A stretch of DNA of 64,000 nt, from assembly GCA_025667525.1 (NCBI GenBank), contig CM046875.1, forward strand, positions 122,130,340-122,194,339. Direction: 5' to 3'. Under the pieces are notes generated by a model, which saw only the letters and a list, made by a program, of their open reading frames with translations, did no database searches and was not told where the DNA came from. This document shows positions 1 to 11,482 of the stretch, piece after piece (position 1 is the stretch's first letter; each line of letters begins with the position of its first letter). A program made the translations under genes and the position numbers. Origin of the DNA: Glebionis coronaria. Its lineage: Eukaryota > Streptophyta > Magnoliopsida > Asterales > Asteraceae.

Positions 1-3000
1 CTAAATCAGCACCCTTCACGGTTGATAAGTAAGCAGACAGAGAAGCAACATCTACTGGAGAACCTCTACAACAGTCCCTCACAGCCTTGTATACAGGCTT
101 AGCAACGGGCCCAGTTTTCTGAATAAAATCTTGATATGATTTTGGCAAGCTCTTAGGACGCATCACAAAAGCATACATGACCTGTGGCGGTTGAACAATG
201 CATTTTAGATGTAAATTCATCTGTTATAACATCACGGAAATGCAGATATGCAGCCCATTATGCTAAATGATATGTACGATTAATATCTGCATAAGTACAG
301 TCAAGTTTTTGATATTTTTGAAAAAGATTATCATTAGGCGTACTATTAGATCTAATTGAAAAAAAAAAAGAAGATGACCATCTGAACCAAAGATATATTG
401 CAACTAAAGAAATATAAAGAGCAATAGTAATCCATGTTACCTGAGCACATGATAAAGCAAAGAGTAATGAATCCCCATGTCTCCACGAGCTTCCCCAAAA
501 GTGGAACTTGTTCTTAGATTTTGCAGAATTATATGCACACTGTTAAACAGCAAACTAGAGCATCTTAGGAAAAAATCTAAGTTTTGCATCATGGGAAAAG
601 ATCTAAGTTTTGCACCACCAACCAATTCTCCAAACATAAATTCTGAATTTGTTTTTTATATGACATAAACATGGATGGTAAGGTTAGTTATGTACCTGAG
701 CAAGTCTAGCTAGAAGGTATAGAGCAAGTGTGCGCCTCCGGTTTGGATCATCTAATGCTAAAATAGACAAACTTGCGATGGCACCTGCTAAAATTCTGCT
801 CCATCATCACCTTTAACAAAGTCATATACGTGAACTAGATAAACTGGGAATATATATTTAAAAATATCTAAACATACTTATATAAATCTACTTTTATTCA
901 GGATACCAATCTTTATCACCAAAAAAAATATATAAACAAGAATTTTTTAACTTATTACGAAGTAACTTACACATTAAAAGGTGTTTCTTTCTTTCTCCAC
1001 TTCCTCAACAAACATCTAAGAGCATGGTATGACCCAGTAAACCCTCCAAAGAGTAAACCGACCCTGCATGCCTCCTCTCGCACAATCAAATCCTTCTCTG
1101 ATACGAGTTGCTGCATACAGCTCAGCTATTTACTACAACGTATATGCTCGAAGAAAGCTCGATATAAATGACCAATAAATATGCGTCTAAGCACAATGAT
1201 AATAAACATTATATTATCATATTTCGTGTTATTGCACTTATAATTATCTATGACAGGTAAAACCAATTCAACCTATCTTGGTGGCAGCTTTATTATAACT
1301 TATTTGAACCAAGTCCACCGTGAATCTTATAGGCTTCAGTGTATTTGTTCAGCAAAATATCTGTATTGAATATATACACATTGTATATATTTTCTCCAGC
1401 AACTTTTTTTATATATAGTCGCCAGCAAAAAATCTATATTGTATATATAGTTTCTTGAATATAGTCACTAGTATTATTTGTAATCTGCAATTATAAATTG
1501 TGTTAATAGAAAATTTTGGATAAATAGATAAAAGGAGAAAAATATATTTGCCGGAGACAAAAAAGTTGTAAGTGGTTGAGTTGGCAGTTCAATACCATAA
1601 CCCCCAATTTGTAGTGTAATGACTTTTTCCCTTGTTTAAGGATGGAAGCGCGCTACTCTCCCGAACTTGAAGAAACTGAAACACTACAAATCTGATAACA
1701 TCTTGATATTTCAAGACCCATCTTCTTCAGCAGTTGTAAGTTTTTGGCTATTCATATTCATAGCTTCATTTTTAAAATCTAATGCTTTTTGCTTTTAAAC
1801 TTGGTTTAACGTAAGATTCCTACACCTTCTTCCCGAGCATTAATCCTATGTCGCGAATCATAGACTCGGGTAACCTCTCTTCTGTAACACTAAATAGCAA
1901 TTCGACTTTCATACTTAACATTAGCAAACAGTTTTGGATATATCCTTTGGTTTTTGAAACTTCAATATTAAACAGAGGCTCAATTTCCTATCATGTGTAA
2001 ACCAGGCTCAAATATCTATTGGTCACAATCGAACCTGTAACAAGTATCATGCATTTTTCAGGGCTGCTAAAGATTGTTCCGGCACATCAGGTCGATACAA
2101 ACTTCATGAAGTTAGAGTTATCTTCGTTGGAATTGGGGTTTATTTGATTTTATTCATCCCCTCTTGATTCTTTGCCACTCTTTATAACCTTAAATTTCTG
2201 CCCGTTGCAGAAATTTAAACGTTGCAGAAGTGGGGCAGAGTTGAAACGACCGGCTTTTGATAATTGCGGGTATACAATAAGCTATAAAGAATAAGTTTTC
2301 CTTGAAATAAAATTTGGGCACGTAATTTCACAATTTGAGATTGTTGATTTTAGTTTCAGAAACTTAGTTAATTTACGATGTTGTTAGATTAATTACAGAT
2401 TGTTACATGGGTGATTAAACGATTACTAATGCAGCCTTAGAGATTAAATGATTATTAGTGCATGCTAGGAATAGGTGTTTGCCATAGCTACATGACTTGG
2501 ACTTCAAACATGGGACATGTGCAAGCAAGATGATGCTCGAGATCTTATTGTAAGCTCTTTCCATACCCATTTTACGTGGTGGTAAATTTTAGATTTAGCT
2601 AAGGCCTTCTGAATATGCTCTAAGAAAAAAATAGAGGAACATAGTAAAAAAGGTATGATGTTTGTTAATACTTTTTAACAATGTATCCTTTACAGCGACT
2701 TCATTGTCGAAAATTTTCAAATATTACAACTCAAAATTATGCCTAAGAATATTGAAACTATATTGCCTGGGACATTGATACAAGTCCTGACTTCACATCA
2801 TTACCAGACTAAAAGGGAATTAAATAAAATTGTTGAAATTTCTAAGTTAATGCAAGAGGAAACTTGAGGCAAAAAATGGAAATTGGATCTATCAAGACGA
2901 ACATCTCGGTTGATCCTTTTGCAGCACAAAATATGAACCTCTAAGCATGAAATATGTACTGAAAGCATACTACGTTCAGCATATATATTCACTACTTTTT

Positions 3001-5197
3001 TCAGGTATTCATGGCACATGCATGAAAGGTTTCTACAGTGATGAATTTTCACCCAACAACCCTTATGGAAAAAAAAAAGTGATGCTTGCTGCTAGCTCCT
3101 GTTGGGTTAAGAGGTACAAATGAAAATAATTTAACTTTAACAATTTTGCAGGAACACTGCATCAATTTGCATCTCAAGTGGTAACAAAGAACATTGTCAA
3201 AGAATGCATTATGCTAATTTGAAAATAGTGTTCAAGGTTAACTATATATTATCGTATGTAGATGCATAAACTTTGGTTAATTTTCAAATGTATATAACGT
3301 GTGTACTATTTACAAATATGGGCACTTGGCTAACATTTTCGACGTTTGGCTATTAGTTTAGAAGATAAAAGTATAGTTTCAGTCCTGGCCACAACGCGCG
3401 GGTAACCAAACCTCTTTTCACAACAATTCCAAAAGAGAACCTCATAACCATGAATAATCCACAACCACTAAGCATGCACTGATTGCCACATTTCATTCTT
3501 TAGCCACAATTAAGTACTTTCACCCACTCGTTAAACGACATTACATAATTACCACAACTACTACAAAACAAACAAATCTACAGACTAACTAATTCAAATT
3601 TAAACACATCTTCGCTACAATTCCAACTCAGAGCAATGGGTATGGTAGCGCCATTCTCCATGCCAAATCTAGGTGGACACCAGAGGGGTGTTTTAGCTTG
3701 AGTTATGAGTGAAGGGGTATTTTGGGTGTGAGTGTTAAAAGGGGAATGTTGAGGCGGCGGTGATGTGGCAAAATGGCTCAAGCTAATGCTCTCAAAACCA
3801 TATATCATGCCATCGACATGCACTACTACTCAAATTTCATTCAAATAAAATACAGCTCAAATAGCATGTTAACCACTTTAGATATCCATGTGTGTATCTA
3901 CAAAACTAAATTTAGTTTCTCGTTAACGACATTACTGAAACACTACAAAACTAAATTTACTTTCTCGTCAACCGACATTGAAAATTGAAAATTTCGCAAC
4001 CTAATTAATTTAAAATTCGAACATATTTTGCTAAAATTTTAATTCAGAAGCATAGACCATCCGCTGTGCATACACTAACTGTCACATTTCATATTTTAAA
4101 CTACAATCAAGTACTACCTTAAGACTTACGTACATGCATCCAGTCAAGGCTCGCAAAGGCGTGAGGCTTGACCTCCACGCCACGCAATAGACCAAAGCTT
4201 GAGCTTAAGGCTTGACGTGAGACGATAAGTGAAAAAAATGATAAGTCGCGATAAAACAAGATGTGTGGAGGCTTTTTTAAATTCAATTTCGATAAAAATC
4301 GTATTTTTTGTATAAAAATAGAAAAGAGTACATTCAAAAATAGTTTCTTAACTTTATTCCTTATGTATGACACTTTTTGTGACCACAATATATTTATAAT
4401 ATGAATTAAATATATAAATTTATACATATTTTCATACTGTGTGGCGCTTTAATTCACGCCTTAAAAAACGCCATGACTCGCCATGGCTCGCAAAGGAGTG
4501 AGGCTTGGCCATGCCGCCACGCCACGCCTCACGCTATCAAGAACCTGTTCTAGAGGCAGTGATAAACCAATTGTGGTGTAAACTTTCTAAAATATCTGGC
4601 TATTTTTGTAAATCGTGCGATCAACATACACTACATCTAACATTTCAATCACTACAACCGCTAAACAGAAACGAATCAGCAACCTAACTAGTTAAAAACT
4701 CACAACTGTAGATCATCCGCTCAGCATACACTAGTTGTCACGTTTCATGTTCTTAAACACAATTTGCTAGACGACACTATATAAATCCTGCAACTTCTTA
4801 ACTAACTTAACCAATCCAAACTCTAAACCCATTTGGCTACATAAAACACGCCACATTTGAATCAAATGATAATTACCTTGAGATCGAGAAGCGAAGAATA
4901 GGACTTCCTTCTAGCGAGCTTAAACGCACGCAACAAAATCCCAATCCCAACTCTAACACCATACGACAACAAAAAACTCTGACACAAATTCCCAATCGCA
5001 TTCGCTACACACGACGTCTCCTCACCATGATCACACGGCGGATACACCGTCTTCGCTTTTCGTTGCCGCCGCTGCAGCTCCTCGATCGCCTCACGCAACC
5101 GCTCCTCCGCTTCGCGTAGACGGCGTTCCGCTGCGGCGCCGTCGTCGGACGGCGGAGATGCGACGGAGTTTGTTGTGGTGGTTGAGTGAGATTGCAT
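1..5197 (-). CDS. TMEM135/Tim17-like plant membrane protein, 5' part (five exons, gene continues off left edge)
   Basis: Five coding exons on the minus strand join in phase with GT-AG borders: 4877-5197, 971-1110, 696-795, 441-539 and 1-181, giving about 280 residues before the window ends. The start at 5197 opens an Ala/Glu/Arg-rich coiled stretch (about residues 20-50). A Cys-rich segment PPCDHGEETSCVANAIGNLC (about 52-71) and the hydrophobic run SFLLSYGVRVGIGILLRAF follow. Exon 2 gives LVSEKDLIVREEACRVGLLF, exon 3 SILALDDPNRRRTLALYLLA, exon 4 the segment ending DSLLFALSCAQ, and exon 5 VMYAFVMRPKSLPKSYQDF. From memory this matches plant proteins annotated as TMEM135-like or Tim17/Tim22/Tim23-family, probably polytopic organelle-membrane proteins of unsettled function. 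No frameshift or stop is seen. The first intron, 1111-4876, is unusually long. It is the only clear host gene here. Confidence 0.92.
1111..4876 (-). other. Large first intron with diverged internal repeats
   Basis: This 3.8 kb intron separates the first coding exon from the rest of the TMEM135-like gene, with GTAATT donor and TGCAG acceptor on the minus strand. It is AT-rich, and I see no convincing coding sequence. Its 5' half (about 3460-4800) holds at least three diverged copies of a block built around a short sequence like CATCCGCT..GCATACACTA, followed by TGTCAC.TTTCAT and then an A/C-rich stretch; they begin near 3466, 4059 and 4714. A C+G-rich block with inverted ends occupies about 4147-4540. 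Confidence 0.6.
4147..4540. repeat. Possible MITE-like insertion in intron 1
   Basis: Two C+G-rich ends flank an AT-rich middle. The left end contains GCAAAGGCGTGAGGCTTG and the right end contains GCCACGCCTCACGC, so GCGTGAGGC reads inward from both sides. CTCGCAAAGG(C/A)GTGAGGCTTG occurs directly near both ends (4148 and 4487). TCAAG lies immediately outside both ends (about 4142 and 4543) and could be a target duplication. The terminal match is imperfect, so the class is unassigned. Confidence 0.35.
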
Positions 5198-5481
5198 GTT
5201 TTGGTTTTGGGGGAAATGAAGAAAAGGATAGGGTGATGTGGTTTTGTTTTGTTTTTTGTTTTTGGGGGAATGTGAAGGTGCAAGGGGTGATGGGGAAGGT
5301 ACAAGTGGGTGATGCGTCAGTTAAGGGGGTCAATGATGTGGGGACAGGTGTTGTGGGGTATGGCTGGCGGTTGCTTCAAGCGAATGCGACTGATTCTAAG
5401 ATTAACCGTATCGGTAACGAGAAGCCGATCGCGGCTTTGATGAGCGACCTTGGTCACGCGTTGCCTCGTTAGAAGACAAAG

Positions 5482-5605
5482 TGCGACTAAAGTGAAGACC
5501 TTATATATATTACTCAATATATTAACTGAAAAAATTGTGTAGAAATGAAAAACAACATTACGATAAAGTGTAAAAATTGTGTTTGTTTACACTTATGTAA
5601 TATAA
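5482..5605. repeat. 124 bp direct repeat, copy 1 (gene-proximal)
   Basis: This copy runs from TGCGACTAAAGTGAAGAC to TAATATAA and carries the candidate TATA box of the TMEM135-like gene. A copy with scattered differences lies at 8981-9102 in the same orientation, 3.4 kb away. Flanks outside the pair do not match. Confidence 0.85.
5501..5509 (-). promoter_or_regulatory. Candidate TATA box of the TMEM135-like gene
   Basis: On the minus strand TATATATAA lies about 300 bases upstream of the start codon at 5197. It would place transcription start near 5470 and leave a roughly 270-base leader rich in C and A. Position and sequence are the only support. It lies inside the 124 bp segment that is repeated at 8981-9102. 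Confidence 0.35.
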
Positions 5606-8600
5606 CTAGACTATAGACCGGCGGGTTTCGCGGGCGGCAATAAAAATATTGTCTATGTAAACCTTTCTATGCAGTTAACTCCAAACATGTTCACATCTTT
5701 TTGGTATATGGACTAATATCGCCATAAAGATCGAGCAACAAAGAATTATTGAAAATAACACCATATATTATCTCCATGCAGTTAACTCCAAGCTTGTTCA
5801 CATATCCTGTTGACTCCTTAACATTATGGTACACTAATTTCGACTCTAGAAATGATTGTCGTCATGCACCTATGTTAATATGGTTCTAATTAAGTAAGTA
5901 AACCAAGACTAATCCCATGACATACAAGCTCAATACCTGAATTGTTGAACAGTTAATGTGTTATGATTAGTAAAAGCCAACATTTTATGTAAAGAAACTG
6001 GAAACGTAGTACCTGGATTGTTGAACACTTAATGTGGGGATATTGGAATGTATCAATGTCATTAGAAATGCGTTTCCTATGTATTATTCCAAACATGACC
6101 GGACCTTGAAATATTGCTCCACCTAAGTTGTGCAAATAAGCGACCTACATGATGCCCCAAAGAAACAAAAATATATCACAAATACTTACAAAAGTTGCAG
6201 TTGAATTCAGTACATTTCTCATAAGACAACCGGTTAATGATTTCTCATAAAACAACCGCTAATGATTTCTCATAAGACAACCAAACGTCATGATCATATA
6301 ACAAATGGAAATTGAAGTCGTAGGTAAAGGTCAAATAGACCAACAAACATGCTACATAAATAAACAATTCAGCTAAAAATCAAACACAAGAAAAATCACA
6401 AACATTTATTCCTTTTAGTGCTGAAGTTCATGATCAAGTTAAAAGTGTTTAAAACTGCCATAGTGTTATTTTAATGTCCAAACTGCATAATCCAATTTAC
6501 TAAAAACAGAGCAAATGGATTAAAGAGACACATAGGTTATTTTTCACAATGTGTATAAATAATTATATTCAGTAATAGCCATATATTCAAATAAAGTCAT
6601 ATGTATATTGTTCAACTCTTGAGGACATGTGGTATCAAACTACGGTATAAACTTTCTAACATAACTTTGAAAAATCACATGGCCATAAAACTAAGTTAAT
6701 TTAGTAGCAAACTTTCTTTAACTTTTCGTCAAACACTATATTGTTAGTGATTGACTCGCTTGCTGCAACAAAAAATAATGGGGAACATAAAATGAACTCA
6801 CTGACTTTAGATTGACATAGTCACATGTAAAGAAACTTTTGAAATATAGTAACATAAATCTTGTTTTACAATCAAGTTCACTAATTTCTTATTCATATCA
6901 TATGTTTTATCGTGTACCTGTCTACTCGATCCTTTTAACCACTTGCAATGTTAGCACCAATTACCTATAATGAAGTGATCAAGATGTATTTATCAACAAT
7001 TGGTCAAAGCTAGTTAAAACTCTTAAGTATAAGTAAAATAAGATGGTTCAAATGGGTTAGTGGTAAAACATCATACAGTGATTCCAGTCAGTTTAGAATA
7101 TCACTTTAACATCTAAATATGTAACTTATTAAAATAGTGGAAACTAAAAAAGAAAGGGTCAAATAATAACCAACCAAACGCAGAATGATTTGTAAACCTA
7201 TTGATTGATTATAGTGGTCCATATGCACCCGTAAGTGGTTAAAGGAAGGATTCATGTAACAATTTAAAAAATGCTATGCCAAGAACATCCGTAAGAAACA
7301 TTTCAAGCACATGATGGAATATTATTTTATAAGTATTGAGAGTTGGTCAATTTAACACATTCGAAAACAGTTTTTCCTATAGGCAATTGTGGTTCATCAA
7401 GAACACTTTTTACACCCGTCTCAAAACAGTTCTTAAAAGTCAGAGACTTTAACAATAAAGTTCTGGTCAATATGTCCCATATAAAGGACTCGTCGTTTTC
7501 AATCTACTAATCGATCCCATTGTCCATCTAGATATAAATTTTGCAATTTTGAGTACGGTTCCATGGTATCTTTGGGGTTTAGACTTAAAATCCAGGGAGC
7601 AGTTAGAATCATTTGTGCAACTTGATAGTGCATCCAAGTCTCATTATACATCTAAATGGCCTCATGCTATACAAGGTACTTTGTATATATGAATAAGATT
7701 TTAGAAAAAACAGGAAAGAAAACAACTAACCTGTCAAGCACTCACCACTTATCACCAAAACTTAGCATCTTCATCAAATGTCTTTCTCAAGTTTTTACAG
7801 CATAGCATCAACCTACATATGAATCAGCACTATGGCGATCATGATCTGTCAAGATTTGGAGAAGCCATAAGCAAACAGTTTAAGAGAACCGTCTGATGTA
7901 TATCTATTTCAAGGAGTACCATCTATTGTTTGTACTATTATCAATGAAATGCACGACATGGAGAAACATTGTGATGCAGAAGTAACAATTCCTACCCACA
8001 AACTTATAAAAGGTGTCTTTGGCTTGCATTTAACCTCAAACAGCCAAAATGAACTTTATGCATTTGATCTACTAAATCGCTTTGTTCCATAAATAGATCT
8101 TTGTCAATATATCAATATTTGCAGGCAAAACTATGGAAACAATTGCTACCTATGTTTCTATGAAATAAAAGATTAGACTCGAACACCAAGACCTATATAA
8201 TTGACTTGGTGCAGAAAGGAACCACATAATGATGTTCATGAAACTGAGATAAAACATTCAAAATCCCTAAACTAAATCAAGACTAAAAATCCTAATACGA
8301 AGGGATTATGATCAAACAAAAAAAAACCAAAATAAATTACAAAATAACTTACTTTCAAGTTTCATAAATTACGGTGGCAGTTGATTTATATGGAAGATAG
8401 AAAAGCAGATAGATGAATGTTGAAAATAAAAACCCTTGAATAGCGGAGATGAAATAGAACAATACCTTAATCTATATATTAGATATATAGATTAGTCGGG
8501 ATCTGTCATTAACTTCAAGAAAACATAAAGGCGTCTTCACTATTCTCTTCAAATGCATCAAAGTTCTTGTTACAAAAGTGAGTGAGACATTCTTACAAAC

Positions 8601-8980
8601 ACATTGGTGGATACTAAAAAATATCAAACATTGCTCAATATAACCGGACTAAAAAGTGCAAACTCATTTGTAGAATTCAACAAAAAACACTATATTGTTA
8701 TAATCACATACCTTGCAATTGTAGAAACAAAAGAAAAACTTACACATCGTGTGAAAGTTGTAATAATCTTCGAATATTTTTCTTTTAATAAACATTACGA
8801 CCCTGCAAAAATATTATACAAACAAAATCAACGAACCTTAAAATCAATTAATCCTACAAAACAAAGCAAATTTCTCCAACAAAATCAATGAACTTTAAAA
8901 TAAGATCATAATTGAGGCCACCACAACTTTCGATAGATAAATTTGAAAAATATGACGTAAGATTAAAACCTGGAAGTATT
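5606..8980. other. AT-rich intergenic segment, no gene recognised
   Basis: This segment lies between the two 124 bp direct repeats. It begins with a C+G-rich patch, CCGGCGGGTTTCGCGGGCGG, at about 5618-5637, and the rest is AT-rich. Only short random open frames occur on either strand, and I recognise no protein family, tRNA or LTR. The minus strand reads TCTAGT just outside the C+G patch, which fits a Helitron 3' end (CTRR then T), but no convincing 5' TC end was found. A perfect AT hairpin sits at 8468-8494. Confidence 0.5.
8468..8494. repeat. Perfect AT-rich inverted repeat
   Basis: TAATCTATATA, five loop bases, then TATATAGATTA form an 11 bp perfect stem. Such hairpins are common by chance in AT-rich plant intergenic DNA. 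No gene boundary is attached to it. Confidence 0.7.
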
Positions 8981-9102
8981 TGCGACTAAAGTGAAGACGA
9001 TATATATATTACTCAATATATTAACTGAAAATTATGTAGAAATGAAAAACAACATTACGACAAAGTGCAAAAATTGTGTTTGTTTACACTTATTTAATAT
9101 AA
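8981..9102. repeat. 124 bp direct repeat, copy 2 (distal)
   Basis: Second copy of the promoter-proximal segment at 5482-5605, 122 bp here with small indels. The TATA-like run is retained but extended. No coding exon of the TMEM135-like gene follows it, so a promoter fragment rather than a gene copy was duplicated or left behind. Confidence 0.85.
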
Positions 9103-9648
9103 TGGCTTATTACATGCAATCATTCGTTAAATAAAAAAACTTTTAATTACTCTATTAATAATAGAGGAGAATCGTGTTTACCTATTACATAAAATATAGT
9201 TTCCCCCCCCCCCCCCCTCACATTGCTTCGTCTCTCTCACAGAAGTGTCATGCACTTCTTTCGTCTTACACGTAGACATTCCGTTTTACCACTCTCTCAT
9301 CTAACCCCGTCCTATTGGGTTTGCCTTTTATTGGCCCTTGATCCGTTAATTGATGTTGGGTGTTGCCCCATGATCCGTTAATCAATGTTAGGTTTGCCTT
9401 TTTGTCATTAAGGGTTGGTCCTTCGCATTAATTGAACGGTTTCCCCATGGTGGTAGTGGCTACAAGAACTCCATGTAAGCCGTTGATTTCATCTTCGTGT
9501 GTTGATCTTGGCCGTTGATTGTGTAGTGCGTATATATATACCATCGATCATACCACACACCGATAATAGCACACACACTCTATGGAAATGTAATTTTGAT
9601 TGGTTTTGATCTATATTAATGGGTTTCATTGATTTTGATCTAGGCCAC
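9103..9648. other. Intergenic segment with a 15-base poly-C tract
   Basis: This stretch holds no recognisable gene. A run of 15 cytosines spans 9203-9217, followed by pyrimidine-rich DNA and a twice-repeated phrase TGATCCGTTAAT (about 9339 and 9371). It ends at the GCCAC target site of Element A. Confidence 0.5.
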
Positions 9649-11468
9649 TGATACATCAATTTTACTCGGTTAAAAAGTTCTTTGTCGTGTGTCTCTTCGA
9701 ATTGAAAAACTTGTGTTTAATGTGTGACTCAGTCTTATTTTGGTGGAACAAAAGTGTGTCGTTGTAGTGTTTTAAAATTAAAATGTTCAAGACTTTAAAG
9801 TAAAAGTGCGTTAAAGTAAATCTAAGTCTAATTAAAATAATGGTGCAAGTATTTAAAAACGTGACTGAAATTAAAGGGCACTTAAGTAAATGACGCAAAC
9901 TTAAATCTAACTAAGGCAATCTTAAAACGCAACTAAAACTTAAACTAAGGCAAGACTAAAATTTAACTAAGGCAAATAAACTTAAAGTGCAATTAAAATA
10001 AAGGCAGGAAAAATAAAGCTTGAAAATAAAAGACAGAAATTCAAAAACAGATAATAACAAAAACCTGAAAGAACCCTTGATTCGGAAGTTCAAAACTTCC
10101 GAATGAACTAGCTTGAATCGGAACTTAGCCCTTGATTCGGAACTTTTAAGTTCCGAATGAACAAAAAGTTGTTGATTCGGAACTTTGTCCTTCGTCCGGA
10201 ACTTGGTTCGGAAGATCTGCTTGACTCGGAACTTTGTCCTTCGTCCGGAACTTCGTTCGGAAGTTCGTCCGGAACTTTCGTTCGGAACTTCGTTCGGAAG
10301 TCTTTACTCGGAACTTTTGAGTTCCGAATGAACACTCTTGATCCGGAAGTTTTAATGTTCCGGATGAACAATGCTTGAGTCGGAACTTTTAAGTTCCGAA
10401 TGAAAGAACTTCTTCCCTTGATCCGGAAGTTTGAGAGTTCCGGATGAAGCCACTGGTTCGGAACTTTGAAAGTTCCGAATGAACACTCCTCTTCTTGTCT
10501 TGGCTCGGAAGTTTTCCTGGGAATACAGAAACACAAACAAACTCCCCCGAAGAACAAGGGATCACAGAAACAGCAGATCTAAACACAAACTAACCAAAAT
10601 CAAACACACGAATTAATCATACTAATAACGAATCAACAGTAAACATAATCAAACAGTTTAAATCAATAAAATAAACAACTTTAACCACAATAATCAAAAA
10701 CCACTTGGATCAAAATAAAAGCATGAACATGAACACAAACATAAACATAAAAATCAAAGATTTAGAAAGGTAGATGAGAGATTAACAAGATAAAGTAAAG
10801 ATTGACAAGAATTAAATGGAAACTTACTTGAAATTAAATGAATTTAAGGTGCGAGACAATGTATTTAAATTGGACAAGAAATTAAATGACAAGGTAAAGA
10901 AAATGGAAGACTAATTGTCACTATTAGCCAACAAAATGAAAAGTGATTAATACAAAATTATATATAAGGGAGGATTAGGAAGCTTCCTCCCCTCCTTCAT
11001 TTCTTCATAATTGCGCCATTAGGCCCTTAAGCATATAATCTTCATTAATTGCACCATTAGTCCTTTTTCCTTCTAATCTTCTTTAAACTTGGACTCTAAT
11101 GACTTGTGGCTTGGGATTTCTTTTGAACTCGTCTTTAAATTCTTCAATAAAATAGACTTGAATTCTTCGGCTTTTGATAAACTTCCGTCTTTTGACTTTT
11201 TCTTCGATAAATCTTCAGAATTGGTCTTGGACTTCCGTTCTTTTTGCACTCTTGACTTCTTGACTCCGTCTTTCATCTTTTTCTTCAATAAAAGTCCGTA
11301 AATGCCCGTGAATTCCCGTGTTTTCTCCACTTTTCACCTTTTCGTCCTAAATCACAACAAAAACACAAACCACGCATAATTCCGACATAAAAGACATAAA
11401 ATACACGTTTTGGTCCGGTTATCATTGTAATTAAGTGATAGAAAAGATGGGTGTTTACACACCTATCA
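9649..11468 (-). repeat. 3' LTR of Element A
   Basis: 1820 bp, equal in length to its partner at 16915-18734 and nearly identical. The middle (about 10080-10520) is an array of TTCGGAACTT and AAGTTCCGAA motifs in both orientations. Minus-strand frames such as 10108-10557 are products of this array, not genes. Confidence 0.95.
10958..10966 (-). promoter_or_regulatory. TATA-like box in Element A 3' LTR
   Basis: TATATATAA on the minus strand lies at the same LTR offset as the box in the 5' LTR near 18225. It precedes a C/T-rich region and is the likely U3 core promoter copy. Confidence 0.5.
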
Positions 11469-11482
11469 AATCCCCTACACTT
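11469..11482 (-). other. Polypurine tract of Element A
   Basis: Minus-strand AAGTGTAGGGGATT abuts the 3' LTR and would prime plus-strand DNA synthesis. The same tract precedes the 3' LTRs of Elements B (37991-38004) and D (51868-51881, one change). Confidence 0.85.

Noticed and set aside
4119..4427. 102-codon minus-strand frame in intron 1
   Set aside because: AT-rich sequence without similarity to any family I know; it lies inside the intron and partly inside a MITE-like repeat.
5158..5472. 104-codon plus-strand frame over the start of the TMEM135-like gene
   Set aside because: It is antisense to the first coding exon and its leader, with no recognisable domain.
8604..8891. 95-codon plus-strand frame in the intergenic segment
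   Set aside because: Lys/Asn/Ile-rich, as expected for AT-rich DNA read by chance; no domain and no promoter context.
5606..8980. Complete Helitron between the 124 bp repeats
   Set aside because: A CTAG-T end and a C+G patch are present on the minus strand, but I could not find a matching TC start, a good terminal hairpin or any Rep/helicase coding.
9203..9217. Poly-C run as a regulatory or G-quadruplex element
   Set aside because: A single 15-base homopolymer is more simply slippage or an assembly or sequencing artefact; no repeated G-tract pattern surrounds it.
10108..10586. Minus-strand frames of 60-150 codons in the Element A LTR (again at 17374-17852)
   Set aside because: Peptides rich in the repeated FRT/SEL/SSG words come from the TTCGGAACTT array; they lie inside LTRs and are explained by the repeat.
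11073..11330. Lys/Ser-rich 85-codon frame in the Element A LTR (again at 18339-18596)
   Set aside because: Lies in the LTR leader zone in both LTRs; low-complexity composition mirrors an A/G-rich tract and no homologue is known to me.
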